Source: Acidobacteriaceae bacterium (GTDB lineage Bacteria > Acidobacteriota > Terriglobia > Terriglobales > Acidobacteriaceae). Taken from it: DNA of 5,219 nucleotides. A program made the translations under genes and the position numbers. Under the pieces are notes generated by a model. The model was not told the DNA's origin, searched no databases, and saw only the letters and a program-made list of their open reading frames with translations. This document shows positions 1 to 5,219 of the stretch, in pieces (position 1 is the first letter of the stretch; each line of letters begins with the position of its first letter). The stretch is from positions 1 to 5,219 of the forward strand of contig JASHUF010000247.1 in the NCBI GenBank assembly GCA_030040175.1, given 5' to 3'.

Positions 1-11
1 GAAATCCGGGC

Positions 12-28
12 GAGGGTCCGTCACCCTC
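12..28 (-). terminator. Hairpin over the kdpD-like stop codon, possible terminator
   Basis: Perfect 6-bp inverted repeat, GAGGGT / ACCCTC with a 5-base loop, read on the minus strand. The first arm begins with the last two bases of the TGA stop of the KdpD-like gene. There is no clear T-run after it: the minus strand continues GCCCGGATTTC and then the window ends. It could be a weak terminator, an mRNA 3'-end stabilising hairpin, or chance. The stem is short, so confidence is low. Confidence 0.3.
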
Positions 29-1154
29 AGGCTCGCGCGCGCAGCGGCTTCTGCATGGGGACCACCTGCACCGTGACGTCGCGCACTTCGGCCAGAAAGC
101 GGTTGAGCACCGAGCCGCGCAAAAGAATGTCCCAGCGCGAGCGCACGGACTGGCCGAAGACCACGTGGGAGATGTTCTCCTGCTGGGCGAAGCGGATCAG
201 CGCGTCAGAGACGTTGCGGTCGACCAGCGAGACCACCTTCGCGCCCAGGCTCTTCGCCATGCGCTGGTACTCCTCCAGGCGATGGTAGGCCTCGGGATCG
301 CCGTGGCCTTTGTCGTCGGGCTTGGTCACATACACCGCGTACCAGTTGGTGGACAGGCGGCCGGCGATGCGCGCGCCCACGCGCAGCAGGCGCTCCGTGC
401 CCGGCCGCGTGCTCAGGCACACCATCACTTTTTCCGGAATGGGCGCCTGCTCCAGGCCCTGCGTCCTGCGGTACTCTGAAGCGCGGCTGCTCACCTGCTC
501 CGCCGTGGTGCGCAGCGCCAGCTCGCGCAGCATGTTCAGGTTGCCTTTGCGGAAAAAATTGGCCAGCGACTGCTCTACCTTTTCGGGCGCATAGATCTTG
601 CCTTGCTTGAGGCGCGTGCGCAGCTCGTCCACGGTGATGTCCACGTTCACCACCTCATCGGCGCGCTTCAGAAAGCTGTCGGGAACGGTCTCGCGGATGG
701 TGGTGTTGGCCGAGCGGCTCACGGCGTCGTTCAGCGTCTCCAGGTGCTGGATGTTCACCGCGGTCATCACGTTGATGCCCGCATCCAGCAGTTCGAGGAC
801 GTCTTCGTAGCGCTTGCGGTTCTTGCTTCCCGGCACGTTGGTGTGCGCCAGCTCGTCCACCACCACGGTGTTGGGATGGCGGGCGAGAATCGCGTCCACG
901 TCCATCTCTTTCAGGTTGACGCCGCGGTAGGGAATCTCCTTGAGCGGAATCTGTTCGAGGTCGCGGATGCGTGCCTCGGTGTCCTGCCGCCCGTGGCTTT
1001 CCACCAGGCCGAGCACTACATCCAGATTCTGCTGGTGGCGCATCAGGTAGGCATCGTCCAGCATGTGGTAGGTTTTACCCACGCCTGGCGCGGCGCCCAG
1101 GTAGATGCGCAGTTTCGCGGGCTCCGGTTTGTGCTCGAGCTGGATCTCTGCCAT
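27..1154 (-). CDS. kdpD: Stand-alone KdpD N-terminal sensor protein (KdpD ATP-binding domain + USP domain)
   Basis: A 375-residue protein matching only the cytoplasmic N-terminal part of KdpD, the potassium/turgor sensor controlling the Kdp K+-ATPase. Visible motifs: Walker A GAAPGVGKT (residues 20-28), KdpD-type VESHGRQDT (51-59), Walker B VVVDELAHTN (97-106), then VNIQHLETLND, RETVPD and FFRKGNLNMLRELALR, all hallmarks of the KdpD family domain. A universal stress protein domain follows (about 241-366). The four membrane helices, GAF, HisKA and HATPase parts of the roughly 890-residue E. coli protein are absent, so it cannot be a kinase alone. I chose ATG at 1154, 4 bp after the upstream kinase stop, because homology begins about 14 residues later and an in-frame extension to 1256 would overlap the kinase gene and reads as low-complexity shadow. 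A GGAGG (1167-1171, minus) lies 12 bases upstream and a GCAGG lies nearer. Translational coupling to the kinase is likely. The family assignment is strong; the regulatory role is inferred. The symbol refers only to the N-terminal portion. Confidence 0.93.
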   Translation of the reverse strand: MAEIQLEHKPEPAKLRIYLGAAPGVGKTYHMLDDAYLMRHQQNLDVVLGLVESHGRQDTEARIRDLEQIPLKEIPYRGVNLKEMDVDAILARHPNTVVVDELAHTNVPGSKNRKRYEDVLELLDAGINVMTAVNIQHLETLNDAVSRSANTTIRETVPDSFLKRADEVVNVDITVDELRTRLKQGKIYAPEKVEQSLANFFRKGNLNMLRELALRTTAEQVSSRASEYRRTQGLEQAPIPEKVMVCLSTRPGTERLLRVGARIAGRLSTNWYAVYVTKPDDKGHGDPEAYHRLEEYQRMAKSLGAKVVSLVDRNVSDALIRFAQQENISHVVFGQSVRSRWDILLRGSVLNRFLAEVRDVTVQVVPMQKPLRARA

Positions 1155-1158
1155 CGCG

Positions 1159-2565
1159 CTAGCCTGCCTCCACCGGATGCCGCACTTCCTCGACCGCGGC
1201 CACGGGAAGCGTGAAGCGGAAGGTGGTGCCGTGGCCGAGCCGGCTTTCCACGGCAATCTGGCCGCTGAGCGACTCCACCAGCCGCCGCACCAGCGCCAGG
1301 CCCAGCCCCGTGCCTTTTTCCGAGAACGGGTTCAGGCGGTCGAAGATGTGGCTCAGGCGCTCGGCCTCGATGCCGCGGCCGGTATCGCGCACGGTGAACT
1401 GCACGTAATCCTTCATCTCCTCGGCTGTCAGAAGAATTTCTCCGTCGGCAGGCGTGTAGCGCAGCGCGTTGGCCAGCAGGTTGTCGAGGATGGAGCGCAG
1501 CGCGCGCCGGTCGGCCTTCACCGGCGTCATGTCGGCGTAGGCGCTCACTTCCATGCGGATGTGCTTAGCTGACGCCTCCTCGCAATAACGGTCGCGCGCC
1601 TCCATCAGCGCCTGCCCGGGGCGCAGCCGTTCCAGTTTCAGCTCGCGCTTGCCGGTGTCGAGCTCGGCCACCTCGATCAGGTCGCTCATCAGGTCGTTCA
1701 ACTGCTCGGCATCGTTGTTGGCCTTGGCCACCAACTCCGCCTCGAGCGGCGTCAGCTCGCCGCCGTAGCCCTGGCTCAGCGCGTAGAGCCCGCGCCGCAG
1801 CTGCAGCAGCGGGTCGCGCAGTTTGCGGCTGGCCACGGCGATGAACTGGGTCTTGAAGCGGTCGGTGTCCTGGAGGGTGGTCACGTCTTCAAGCGTGGTC
1901 ACGGTGCCCAGCAGCCGGCCTTCGGAGTCGCGCATGGGCGTGGTGCGCAGCCGGTAGCTGCGTTCCTTTTTGCCGATGCGCGTGGGCAGAAGCGCGGCTT
2001 CGTCTTCGGCGGCTACGGCCTTCTGCATGGACACGGCGTCGCGGATGGCGCTTAAGATTTTGTCGCCGCCGGGCGTGCTGGTGAGCGCCATGCGGTCGGT
2101 CGCGGCTTCGCCCAGCAGCTCCGCCGCGGCTTGGTTCACCTTGAGCACATGGCCCTTGCTGTCGGTGACGATGATGGGCTCGAAGATGGATTGGAGCACC
2201 GCATCGGAGAGCTGAAACTCCATCTGCCGGCGGCCGGCCTCGGTGTCGCGCAGCTCGCGCAGGCGCACGGCGATGCGGTTCAACTCGCTGGCGATCACGC
2301 CGAAGTCGTCGCGGCTGCTCCACTCCACGCGGTGCTCCAGATTGCCCTGGGCAATGAGGCGCACATCTTTGGCCAGTTGTTGGATGGGACGCAGAACGAA
2401 AAACGCCGTCAACGCGGCGACGAAAACGATGGCGGCGAGCAGACCGTACGCGGCTCCCATCTGGCCCGCGCCCAAGAGCGCGCGATGCGCCACAGCCACG
2501 AGAGCGGCTGCAAGCCCGGCCAGGAGCAGGCAGCCGAGAATCAGTCGCTGTGCGAGGTTGAGCAT
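1159..2565 (-). CDS. Membrane HAMP-PAS histidine-kinase-like protein lacking the phospho-acceptor histidine
   Basis: A 468-residue sensor-kinase-like membrane protein. Order: two hydrophobic helices (about 6-31 and 37-58) with almost no periplasmic loop, HAMP (about 59-112), PAS (about 118-232, containing IIVTDSKGHVLKVNQAAAELLG), HisKA-like dimerisation helices (about 235-302) and HATPase_c (about 350-455). ATP-site boxes are preserved: N-box DNLLANALRYTP (361-372), G1 DTGRGIE (394-400), F-box IFDRLNPF, G2 GTGLGLAL (418-425). The ATP lid between F and G2 is short. The H-box reads ASRKLRDPL (245-253) where the family has SHELRTPL, so His is replaced by Arg247, the following Glu by Lys248 and the +4 Thr/Asn by Asp251. 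No histidine occurs anywhere in residues 235-302. Classical autophosphorylation therefore appears impossible. The start ATG has a GGAG (2576-2579, minus) 10 bases upstream. It is the first gene of a pair with the KdpD-like gene (4-bp gap) and probably supplies the membrane and kinase-core half of a split KdpD. No response regulator lies in the window. Confidence 0.9.
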   Translation of the reverse strand: MLNLAQRLILGCLLLAGLAAALVAVAHRALLGAGQMGAAYGLLAAIVFVAALTAFFVLRPIQQLAKDVRLIAQGNLEHRVEWSSRDDFGVIASELNRIAVRLRELRDTEAGRRQMEFQLSDAVLQSIFEPIIVTDSKGHVLKVNQAAAELLGEAATDRMALTSTPGGDKILSAIRDAVSMQKAVAAEDEAALLPTRIGKKERSYRLRTTPMRDSEGRLLGTVTTLEDVTTLQDTDRFKTQFIAVASRKLRDPLLQLRRGLYALSQGYGGELTPLEAELVAKANNDAEQLNDLMSDLIEVAELDTGKRELKLERLRPGQALMEARDRYCEEASAKHIRMEVSAYADMTPVKADRRALRSILDNLLANALRYTPADGEILLTAEEMKDYVQFTVRDTGRGIEAERLSHIFDRLNPFSEKGTGLGLALVRRLVESLSGQIAVESRLGHGTTFRFTLPVAAVEEVRHPVEAG

Positions 2566-2650
2566 GTTCGGGAGTCTCCGCGCCGGAAAGACGTAATCCT
2601 CTCATTCTCGCGGATTGAGGCGCAAGCCGCAATGCTGAAAGACGCGGAAA

Positions 2651-2670
2651 TCCGGGCCGATGCCGCCGGA
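2651..2670 (-). terminator. Weak hairpin between the membrane-protein and kinase genes
   Basis: The 130-bp gap 2566-2695 contains a 5-bp inverted repeat TCCGG / CCGGA with a 10-base loop. On the minus strand it is followed by TTTCCGCGTCTTT. It lies 26 bases after the TGA of the membrane-protein gene and before the kinase gene, so it may separate the two transcripts. The stem is short and the T-tract broken, so this is only a candidate. I see no convincing promoter for the kinase in the rest of the gap: the best pair on the minus strand (TTGCGG, 17 bases, GAGAAT) matches consensus poorly. Confidence 0.2.
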
Positions 2671-2695
2671 AATGCGCATCGCGAAAAGCTGCCGA

Positions 2696-4243
2696 TCACG
2701 GAATGCGGCAGACGGCCAGCGCGCTGTTGTGCCACGCGCACGCAAGCCCCGCCGGCTGCGGATAGGCGGCCAGCACCCAATCCACGCCGAATCCGGCCTT
2801 CAGCCGCTCAAAATCGGCAAGCTGGAAATGCGCCCAGCCCTGCTCGGCTGCAACCTGCCGCGCCCACACGGGAGCAAGTTCGGGAACCTGCATGGCCACG
2901 CTTGCGTCCTTGATCGCGTCGGCCAGGCTGCTGCGTCCGGTGAGCGCGCGAAAGCCGTGGTAATCCTCGCCCGGCGCGCGCAGGTAATCGGGGTCGAGCG
3001 CGAAATATGCATCGCGCGGGCAGTTCGCGCCGATCCAGGCGAAGGCTTGGAGCCAGGGGTTGGCCGGTCGCGCGCCGGGCAGCTCGAGGTGCGCACTGGC
3101 GGGGAACGAAGCCAGCTGCCAGGCGAACATGGCGCCGTTCATGGCCGCCAGATACAAGGCCCAGCGAAAGACGGTCGTGCGGGGCGAGCGGCCGCGCAAC
3201 CAGTGCTCGCCGAGCAAGCCGCCGGCCACGAGCGCCAGGAAAAAGTAGACGAGCTGCAGATAGCGCATGGGCTGCAAGGGCATCAGCCGTTCGAGACGCG
3301 AAGGCGCGAGCAGCGCCACGGCCAGAGCCTGCTCAAAGACGCCGCAGGCAAAGACGGCCAGGGCAAACCGTGCCAGCATCTTTTCGCCGCGCCTTTCGGC
3401 TGCGCGCCACAACAGTCCGAAGAGCGCCAGCGGCGCCAGCGCACCCAGCCACTCGTACCAGGTCCACTGCGCGAGATGGCAGTAGATGCGCGTGTGGAGC
3501 GCCTTGAGCCAGGCTGGATTGCCCGGTTCGAGCACCCACGCCAAGGGAAAGAGCGCGGCCGCTTTCCCGCGCTCCAACCCGCGCCAGGCGGCTCGCCGCC
3601 GGTCAACGAACAAGAGGACGCGCGCATGAAGCGAGAGCGCGCGCGCATGAACGGAGTCGAGGAGCGCGAGCGAAAGAAACGCGCAGAAGAAAAAACCGAG
3701 CACGGCCATGAGCGGATGGAAGAGCGCGGCTGCAAGCAAGAGCGCAGCCGCCTGCCGGCGCCGTCCGGCGAAAATCCGCGAGACGGCAAGCAGAATCAAG
3801 GCCGCGGCTGCGTTGCGCGGGTGCAGGTGCTGGTCGGCAAGATAGAGCGCGGTGCCCGCAACCGGCAGCGTGAACAGGGCCGCCACCATGGCCACGGCGC
3901 TCCACACCGCCGCAGGCGAAGTGAACAGGCGCCGCGCGATGCTGTGGCAGGCAAAAAGAATCGCAAACAGGCACGCGAGCTGCCACAAGAGCTCGGCCCA
4001 GGCGAGCGGCATGTGCGTGGCTCTCACGAAACCGGCCAGGCAGGAGTCAAAGACAGTAGCCTGCATCTGCAGGCGGAAGAACGCGGCGTTGTGCGGATAT
4101 AAGGTGGGATCGAGGCGCGCCTTGACGGCCGCAAGATAAACGCCGTCATCCTCCATACCAGGGTGGTAGCCCATCACCGCGAAGCCCAGGAGGGTGAAGA
4201 ACAAAGTGAGCAGCGTTCTCGCGTACAGAGTTTGATCCCGCAA
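2696..4243 (-). CDS. Polytopic membrane protein, probably GT-C-like glycosyltransferase
   Basis: A protein of about 515 residues with roughly ten hydrophobic segments (about 9-25, 80-98, 112-134, 143-158, 165-195, 228-238, 263-279, 289-312, 327-346, 358-378) and a hydrophilic C-terminal region (about 380-515). After the first helix comes YHPGMEDDGVY (26-36). An acidic pair in the first external loop is the usual place for the catalytic motif of GT-C enzymes, which transfer sugars from polyprenyl-phosphate donors outside the membrane. Later conserved-looking stretches are DQHLHPRN (137-144) and, in the C-terminal part, LDPDYL and GEDYHGFRALTGR. I do not recognise a named family, so the glycosyltransferase role is inferred from topology, the loop motif and the divergent DPM1-like neighbour. 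The start is TTG at 4243: AAGGGAG lies 10 bases upstream, and the first ATG in frame (4174) would cut off most of helix 1. An in-frame extension to 4480 would run across the divergent GT2 gene and is unlikely. Confidence 0.8.
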   Translation of the reverse strand: MRDQTLYARTLLTLFFTLLGFAVMGYHPGMEDDGVYLAAVKARLDPTLYPHNAAFFRLQMQATVFDSCLAGFVRATHMPLAWAELLWQLACLFAILFACHSIARRLFTSPAAVWSAVAMVAALFTLPVAGTALYLADQHLHPRNAAAALILLAVSRIFAGRRRQAAALLLAAALFHPLMAVLGFFFCAFLSLALLDSVHARALSLHARVLLFVDRRRAAWRGLERGKAAALFPLAWVLEPGNPAWLKALHTRIYCHLAQWTWYEWLGALAPLALFGLLWRAAERRGEKMLARFALAVFACGVFEQALAVALLAPSRLERLMPLQPMRYLQLVYFFLALVAGGLLGEHWLRGRSPRTTVFRWALYLAAMNGAMFAWQLASFPASAHLELPGARPANPWLQAFAWIGANCPRDAYFALDPDYLRAPGEDYHGFRALTGRSSLADAIKDASVAMQVPELAPVWARQVAAEQGWAHFQLADFERLKAGFGVDWVLAAYPQPAGLACAWHNSALAVCRIP

Positions 4244-4253
4244 ACGTCTCGAG

Positions 4254-4260
4254 CTCCCTT
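4254..4260 (-). promoter_or_regulatory. Ribosome binding site deciding a TTG start
   Basis: AAGGGAG on the minus strand, 10 bases before TTG (4243-4241). No ATG or GTG in frame has a comparable site while still keeping the first membrane helix, so this site is the main reason for choosing the TTG start of the membrane-protein gene. Confidence 0.6.
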
Positions 4261-4286
4261 TGCGCCTGTTCAGGAGAGGGTTTCCA

Positions 4287-4302
4287 GCGATAGAATTATC
4301 GC
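4287..4302. repeat. Perfect palindrome GCGATA-GAAT-TATCGC in the divergent intergenic region
   Basis: Inverted repeat with 6-bp arms and a 4-base centre, located in the only space between the divergent membrane-protein and GT2 genes (4244-4310). It is A+T-richer than its surroundings and both strands contain a -10-like hexamer inside it. It could be an operator, a symmetric bidirectional promoter core, or an RNA hairpin in the GT2 leader. Confidence 0.5.
4291..4296 (+). promoter_or_regulatory. -10-like hexamer for the GT2 gene
   Basis: TAGAAT matches five of six TATAAT bases. Upstream -35 candidates at 16 to 18 bases match only three of six bases. Initiation near 4303 would leave a leader of only about 8 bases before ATG 4311, which would agree with the absence of a Shine-Dalgarno sequence directly before that ATG. 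Confidence 0.28.
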
Positions 4303-4303
4303 A
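4295..4303 (-). promoter_or_regulatory. Extended -10 promoter candidate for the membrane-protein gene
   Basis: The minus strand reads TGCGATAAT, an extended -10 (TGn followed by five of six TATAAT bases), preceded by an A-rich stretch. No good -35 is seen at 17 bases, which extended -10 promoters do not strictly need. A start about 7 bases downstream (near 4288) would give a leader of about 45 bases that contains the AAGGGAG site of the TTG start. Confidence 0.42.
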
Positions 4304-4310
4304 TCTTTTT

Positions 4311-5135
4311 ATGACGCTGCAGATTCGAGAGCCTTTCGAAAGCAGGAGCTTCCCGGGCCCCGCGGGCGTGCCGGAGTGCGCGCCCTTGAAGCTGGGCCTG
4401 GTGATTCCCACTCTCCGCGAGGCGGGGAACATTGCCCGTGTGCTCGGTATGGTGCGTGCGGCGCTCGATCCTCTGCGCATCGACTACGAGATCGTCGTGG
4501 TGGACGACGACAGCGGGGACGGAACCGGCGATGTGGTTTCGAGGATTGCCCGGCAAGACGGCCGCGTGCGCCTGATTGTGCGCAAGGGCGAGCGCGGGCT
4601 TTCGGGCGCGGTACTCGACGGCTGGCACGCGACCGACGCCCAGGTGCTGGGTGTGATGGACGCCGACCTGCAGCATCCTCCGGAGCTTTTGCCGGAGCTG
4701 TATGCGGCCGTTGCGGAGGGGCGCGACCTGGCCATCGGCAGCCGCTATGCGCCGGGAGGCGCGATGGACGAATGGAATTCCGTGCGCAAGCTGCTTTCGG
4801 CCGCGGCCGTCTGGGCCACATGGCCGCTGCAGCGCCGCAGGCTGCGCGCCAAAGACCCCATGTCCGGCTTTTTTCTGGTGCGCCGCGATTGCGTCGAGAA
4901 CCTCCCCTTTCAACGCCAGGGCTTCAAACTCCTGCTCGACGTGCTCGTCCGCAGCCGCATTCGGTCGCTTCAGGAGGTACCCATTGCCTTCGGCCTCCGC
5001 ACCGCCGACCAGAGCAAGGCCAACTTCCGAGTCGGCTGCGATTACGCCAGGCTGCTTTTCCGCCTCTACGCTCGCAAGCTGGGATTCGGCCGCGAAGCTG
5101 CCGTCCCCAGCTCGACCATCAAGAGTCACGGCTAA
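4311..5135 (+). CDS. GT2 family glycosyltransferase, polyprenol-monophosphate mannose/glucose synthase (DPM1-like)
   Basis: A 274-residue soluble GT-A fold enzyme. It likely transfers a sugar from a nucleotide sugar (GDP-mannose or UDP-glucose; the sequence does not decide) to polyprenyl phosphate at the cytoplasmic membrane face. Visible motifs: VIPTLREAGNI (31-41), IVVVDDDSGDGT (61-72, nucleotide binding), the metal-binding DADLQHPPE (117-125), IGSRYAPGG (142-150), KDPMSGFFLVRR (181-192) and LQEVPIAFGLR (220-230), the usual order for DPM1-like proteins. There is no C-terminal GtrA or other membrane domain, so it is the short form. ATG 4311 is chosen. An in-frame TTG at 4260 would add 17 residues with no family similarity visible to me. 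No Shine-Dalgarno lies just before 4311: AGGAGAGG (4272-4279) is 31 bases away with the palindrome between. The gene is divergent from the GT-C-like gene, which may use its product as donor. Its TAA overlaps the stop of the converging gene. Confidence 0.9.
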   Translation: MTLQIREPFESRSFPGPAGVPECAPLKLGLVIPTLREAGNIARVLGMVRAALDPLRIDYEIVVVDDDSGDGTGDVVSRIARQDGRVRLIVRKGERGLSGAVLDGWHATDAQVLGVMDADLQHPPELLPELYAAVAEGRDLAIGSRYAPGGAMDEWNSVRKLLSAAAVWATWPLQRRRLRAKDPMSGFFLVRRDCVENLPFQRQGFKLLLDVLVRSRIRSLQEVPIAFGLRTADQSKANFRVGCDYARLLFRLYARKLGFGREAAVPSSTIKSHG

Positions 5136-5219
5136 ACCTTCGGCAGAATGGCGCGCAAAACCAGAAACGCGGCCACGCCCAAAAAAAACACCAGCGCCAT
5201 GCGGATGCCGGGCTCGCGG
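5132..5219 (-). CDS. C-terminal end of a membrane protein, cut by the right window edge
   Basis: The last 28 codons of a minus-strand frame ending in TAG (5134-5132). The visible peptide begins REPGIR, continues with a hydrophobic stretch (MALVFFLGVAAFLVL) and ends RAILPKV, so the protein ends in one membrane helix with a short basic tail. The frame is open to the edge. An ATG at 5200 could instead start a 22-residue peptide, but the open frame before it and the lack of a visible ribosome binding site favour a longer truncated gene. I do not recognise the family. The coding strand contains a run of eight T (5181-5188). The gene converges on the GT2 gene and their stop codons overlap. Confidence 0.55.
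   Translation of the reverse strand, partial: REPGIRMALVFFLGVAAFLVLRAILPKV

Noticed and set aside
603..1214. 203-codon plus-strand frame opposite the KdpD-like gene
   Set aside because: Antisense shadow: His/Val-rich translation without motifs, while the minus strand encodes unmistakable KdpD motifs.
27..2565. Idea that the kinase and KdpD-like genes are one full-length KdpD broken by a frameshift
   Set aside because: The kinase core is encoded upstream of the KdpD/USP domain, the reverse of KdpD, and each gene has its own start, stop and ribosome binding sequence.
1..2657. 11-base direct repeat GAAATCCGGGC at 1-11 and 2647-2657
   Set aside because: A few shared 11-mers are expected by chance in about 5 kb of compositionally biased sequence, and nothing flanking them matches.
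1889..2913. Open frames on both strands (minus 1889-2632, plus 2131-2913) over the kinase N-terminal half
   Set aside because: Arg/Ala-rich or patternless translations that overlap the clear HAMP and PAS coding frame.
2660..4102. 480-codon open frame on the plus strand opposite the membrane protein
   Set aside because: Its translation is rich in Arg, Gln, Gly and Glu with no recognisable motif, typical of an antisense shadow in G+C-rich DNA. The minus strand shows coherent membrane helices over the same bases.
4260..4310. TTG at 4260 as the GT2 start
   Set aside because: It would add 17 residues overlapping the promoter-like palindrome, with no ribosome binding site seen before it; ATG 4311 suits the family's N-terminus.
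4296..5129. 277-codon minus-strand frame opposite the GT2 gene
   Set aside because: No motifs in its translation; the plus strand carries the full ordered GT2 motif set.
1..5219. tRNA, rRNA, CRISPR, insertion sequence or phage attachment features
   Set aside because: No cloverleaf-like stretch, spaced direct repeats, transposase motifs or terminal inverted repeats were seen on reading both strands by eye.

Overview
The window is G+C-rich bacterial chromosome with dense coding and no mobile element, RNA gene, CRISPR array or long repeat that I can see. The best guess for the source is an acidobacterium (Terriglobia-like). The reasons are a short KdpD-type ATP-binding/USP protein beside a separate HAMP-PAS histidine kinase, and a multi-membrane 'HPGMEDDGVY' protein of a kind I associate with that group. 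This placement is an inference from general familiarity, not a computed result.

Layout from left to right: (1) 27-1154, minus strand: a stand-alone KdpD N-terminal protein (KdpD ATP-binding domain plus universal-stress-protein domain) with no kinase core of its own. A small hairpin sits over its stop codon. (2) 1159-2565, minus strand: a membrane HAMP-PAS histidine-kinase-like protein whose stop lies 4 bp before the KdpD-like start, so the two form a tight pair, kinase first. (3) About 130 bp of intergenic DNA with a weak hairpin. (4) 2696-4243, minus strand: a polytopic membrane protein of about 515 residues, probably GT-C-like, starting at a TTG with a good ribosome binding site. (5) A short divergent control region around a perfect 6-4-6 palindrome (4287-4302) with -10-like hexamers on both strands. 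(6) 4311-5135, plus strand: a soluble GT2 glycosyltransferase of the polyprenol-phosphate mannose/glucose synthase (DPM1-like) type. (7) 5132-5219, minus strand: the last 28 codons of a gene ending in a membrane helix and entering from the right edge. Its stop codon overlaps that of the GT2 gene.

Functionally there are two themes. The left half looks like a two-protein potassium/turgor sensing module in which the parts of E. coli KdpD are divided between two polypeptides encoded in inverted order. The right half looks like a lipid-linked sugar pair: the GT2 enzyme would make a polyprenyl-phosphate sugar on the cytoplasmic face, and the divergently encoded membrane protein could use it outside.

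The most notable observation is in the kinase. The H-box has lost its phospho-accepting histidine (Arg247) together with the next Glu (Lys248) and the +4 Thr/Asn (Asp251), while the N, G1 and G2 ATP-binding boxes are preserved. No other histidine exists in the dimerisation region. This suggests a pseudo-histidine-kinase partnered with a split KdpD.
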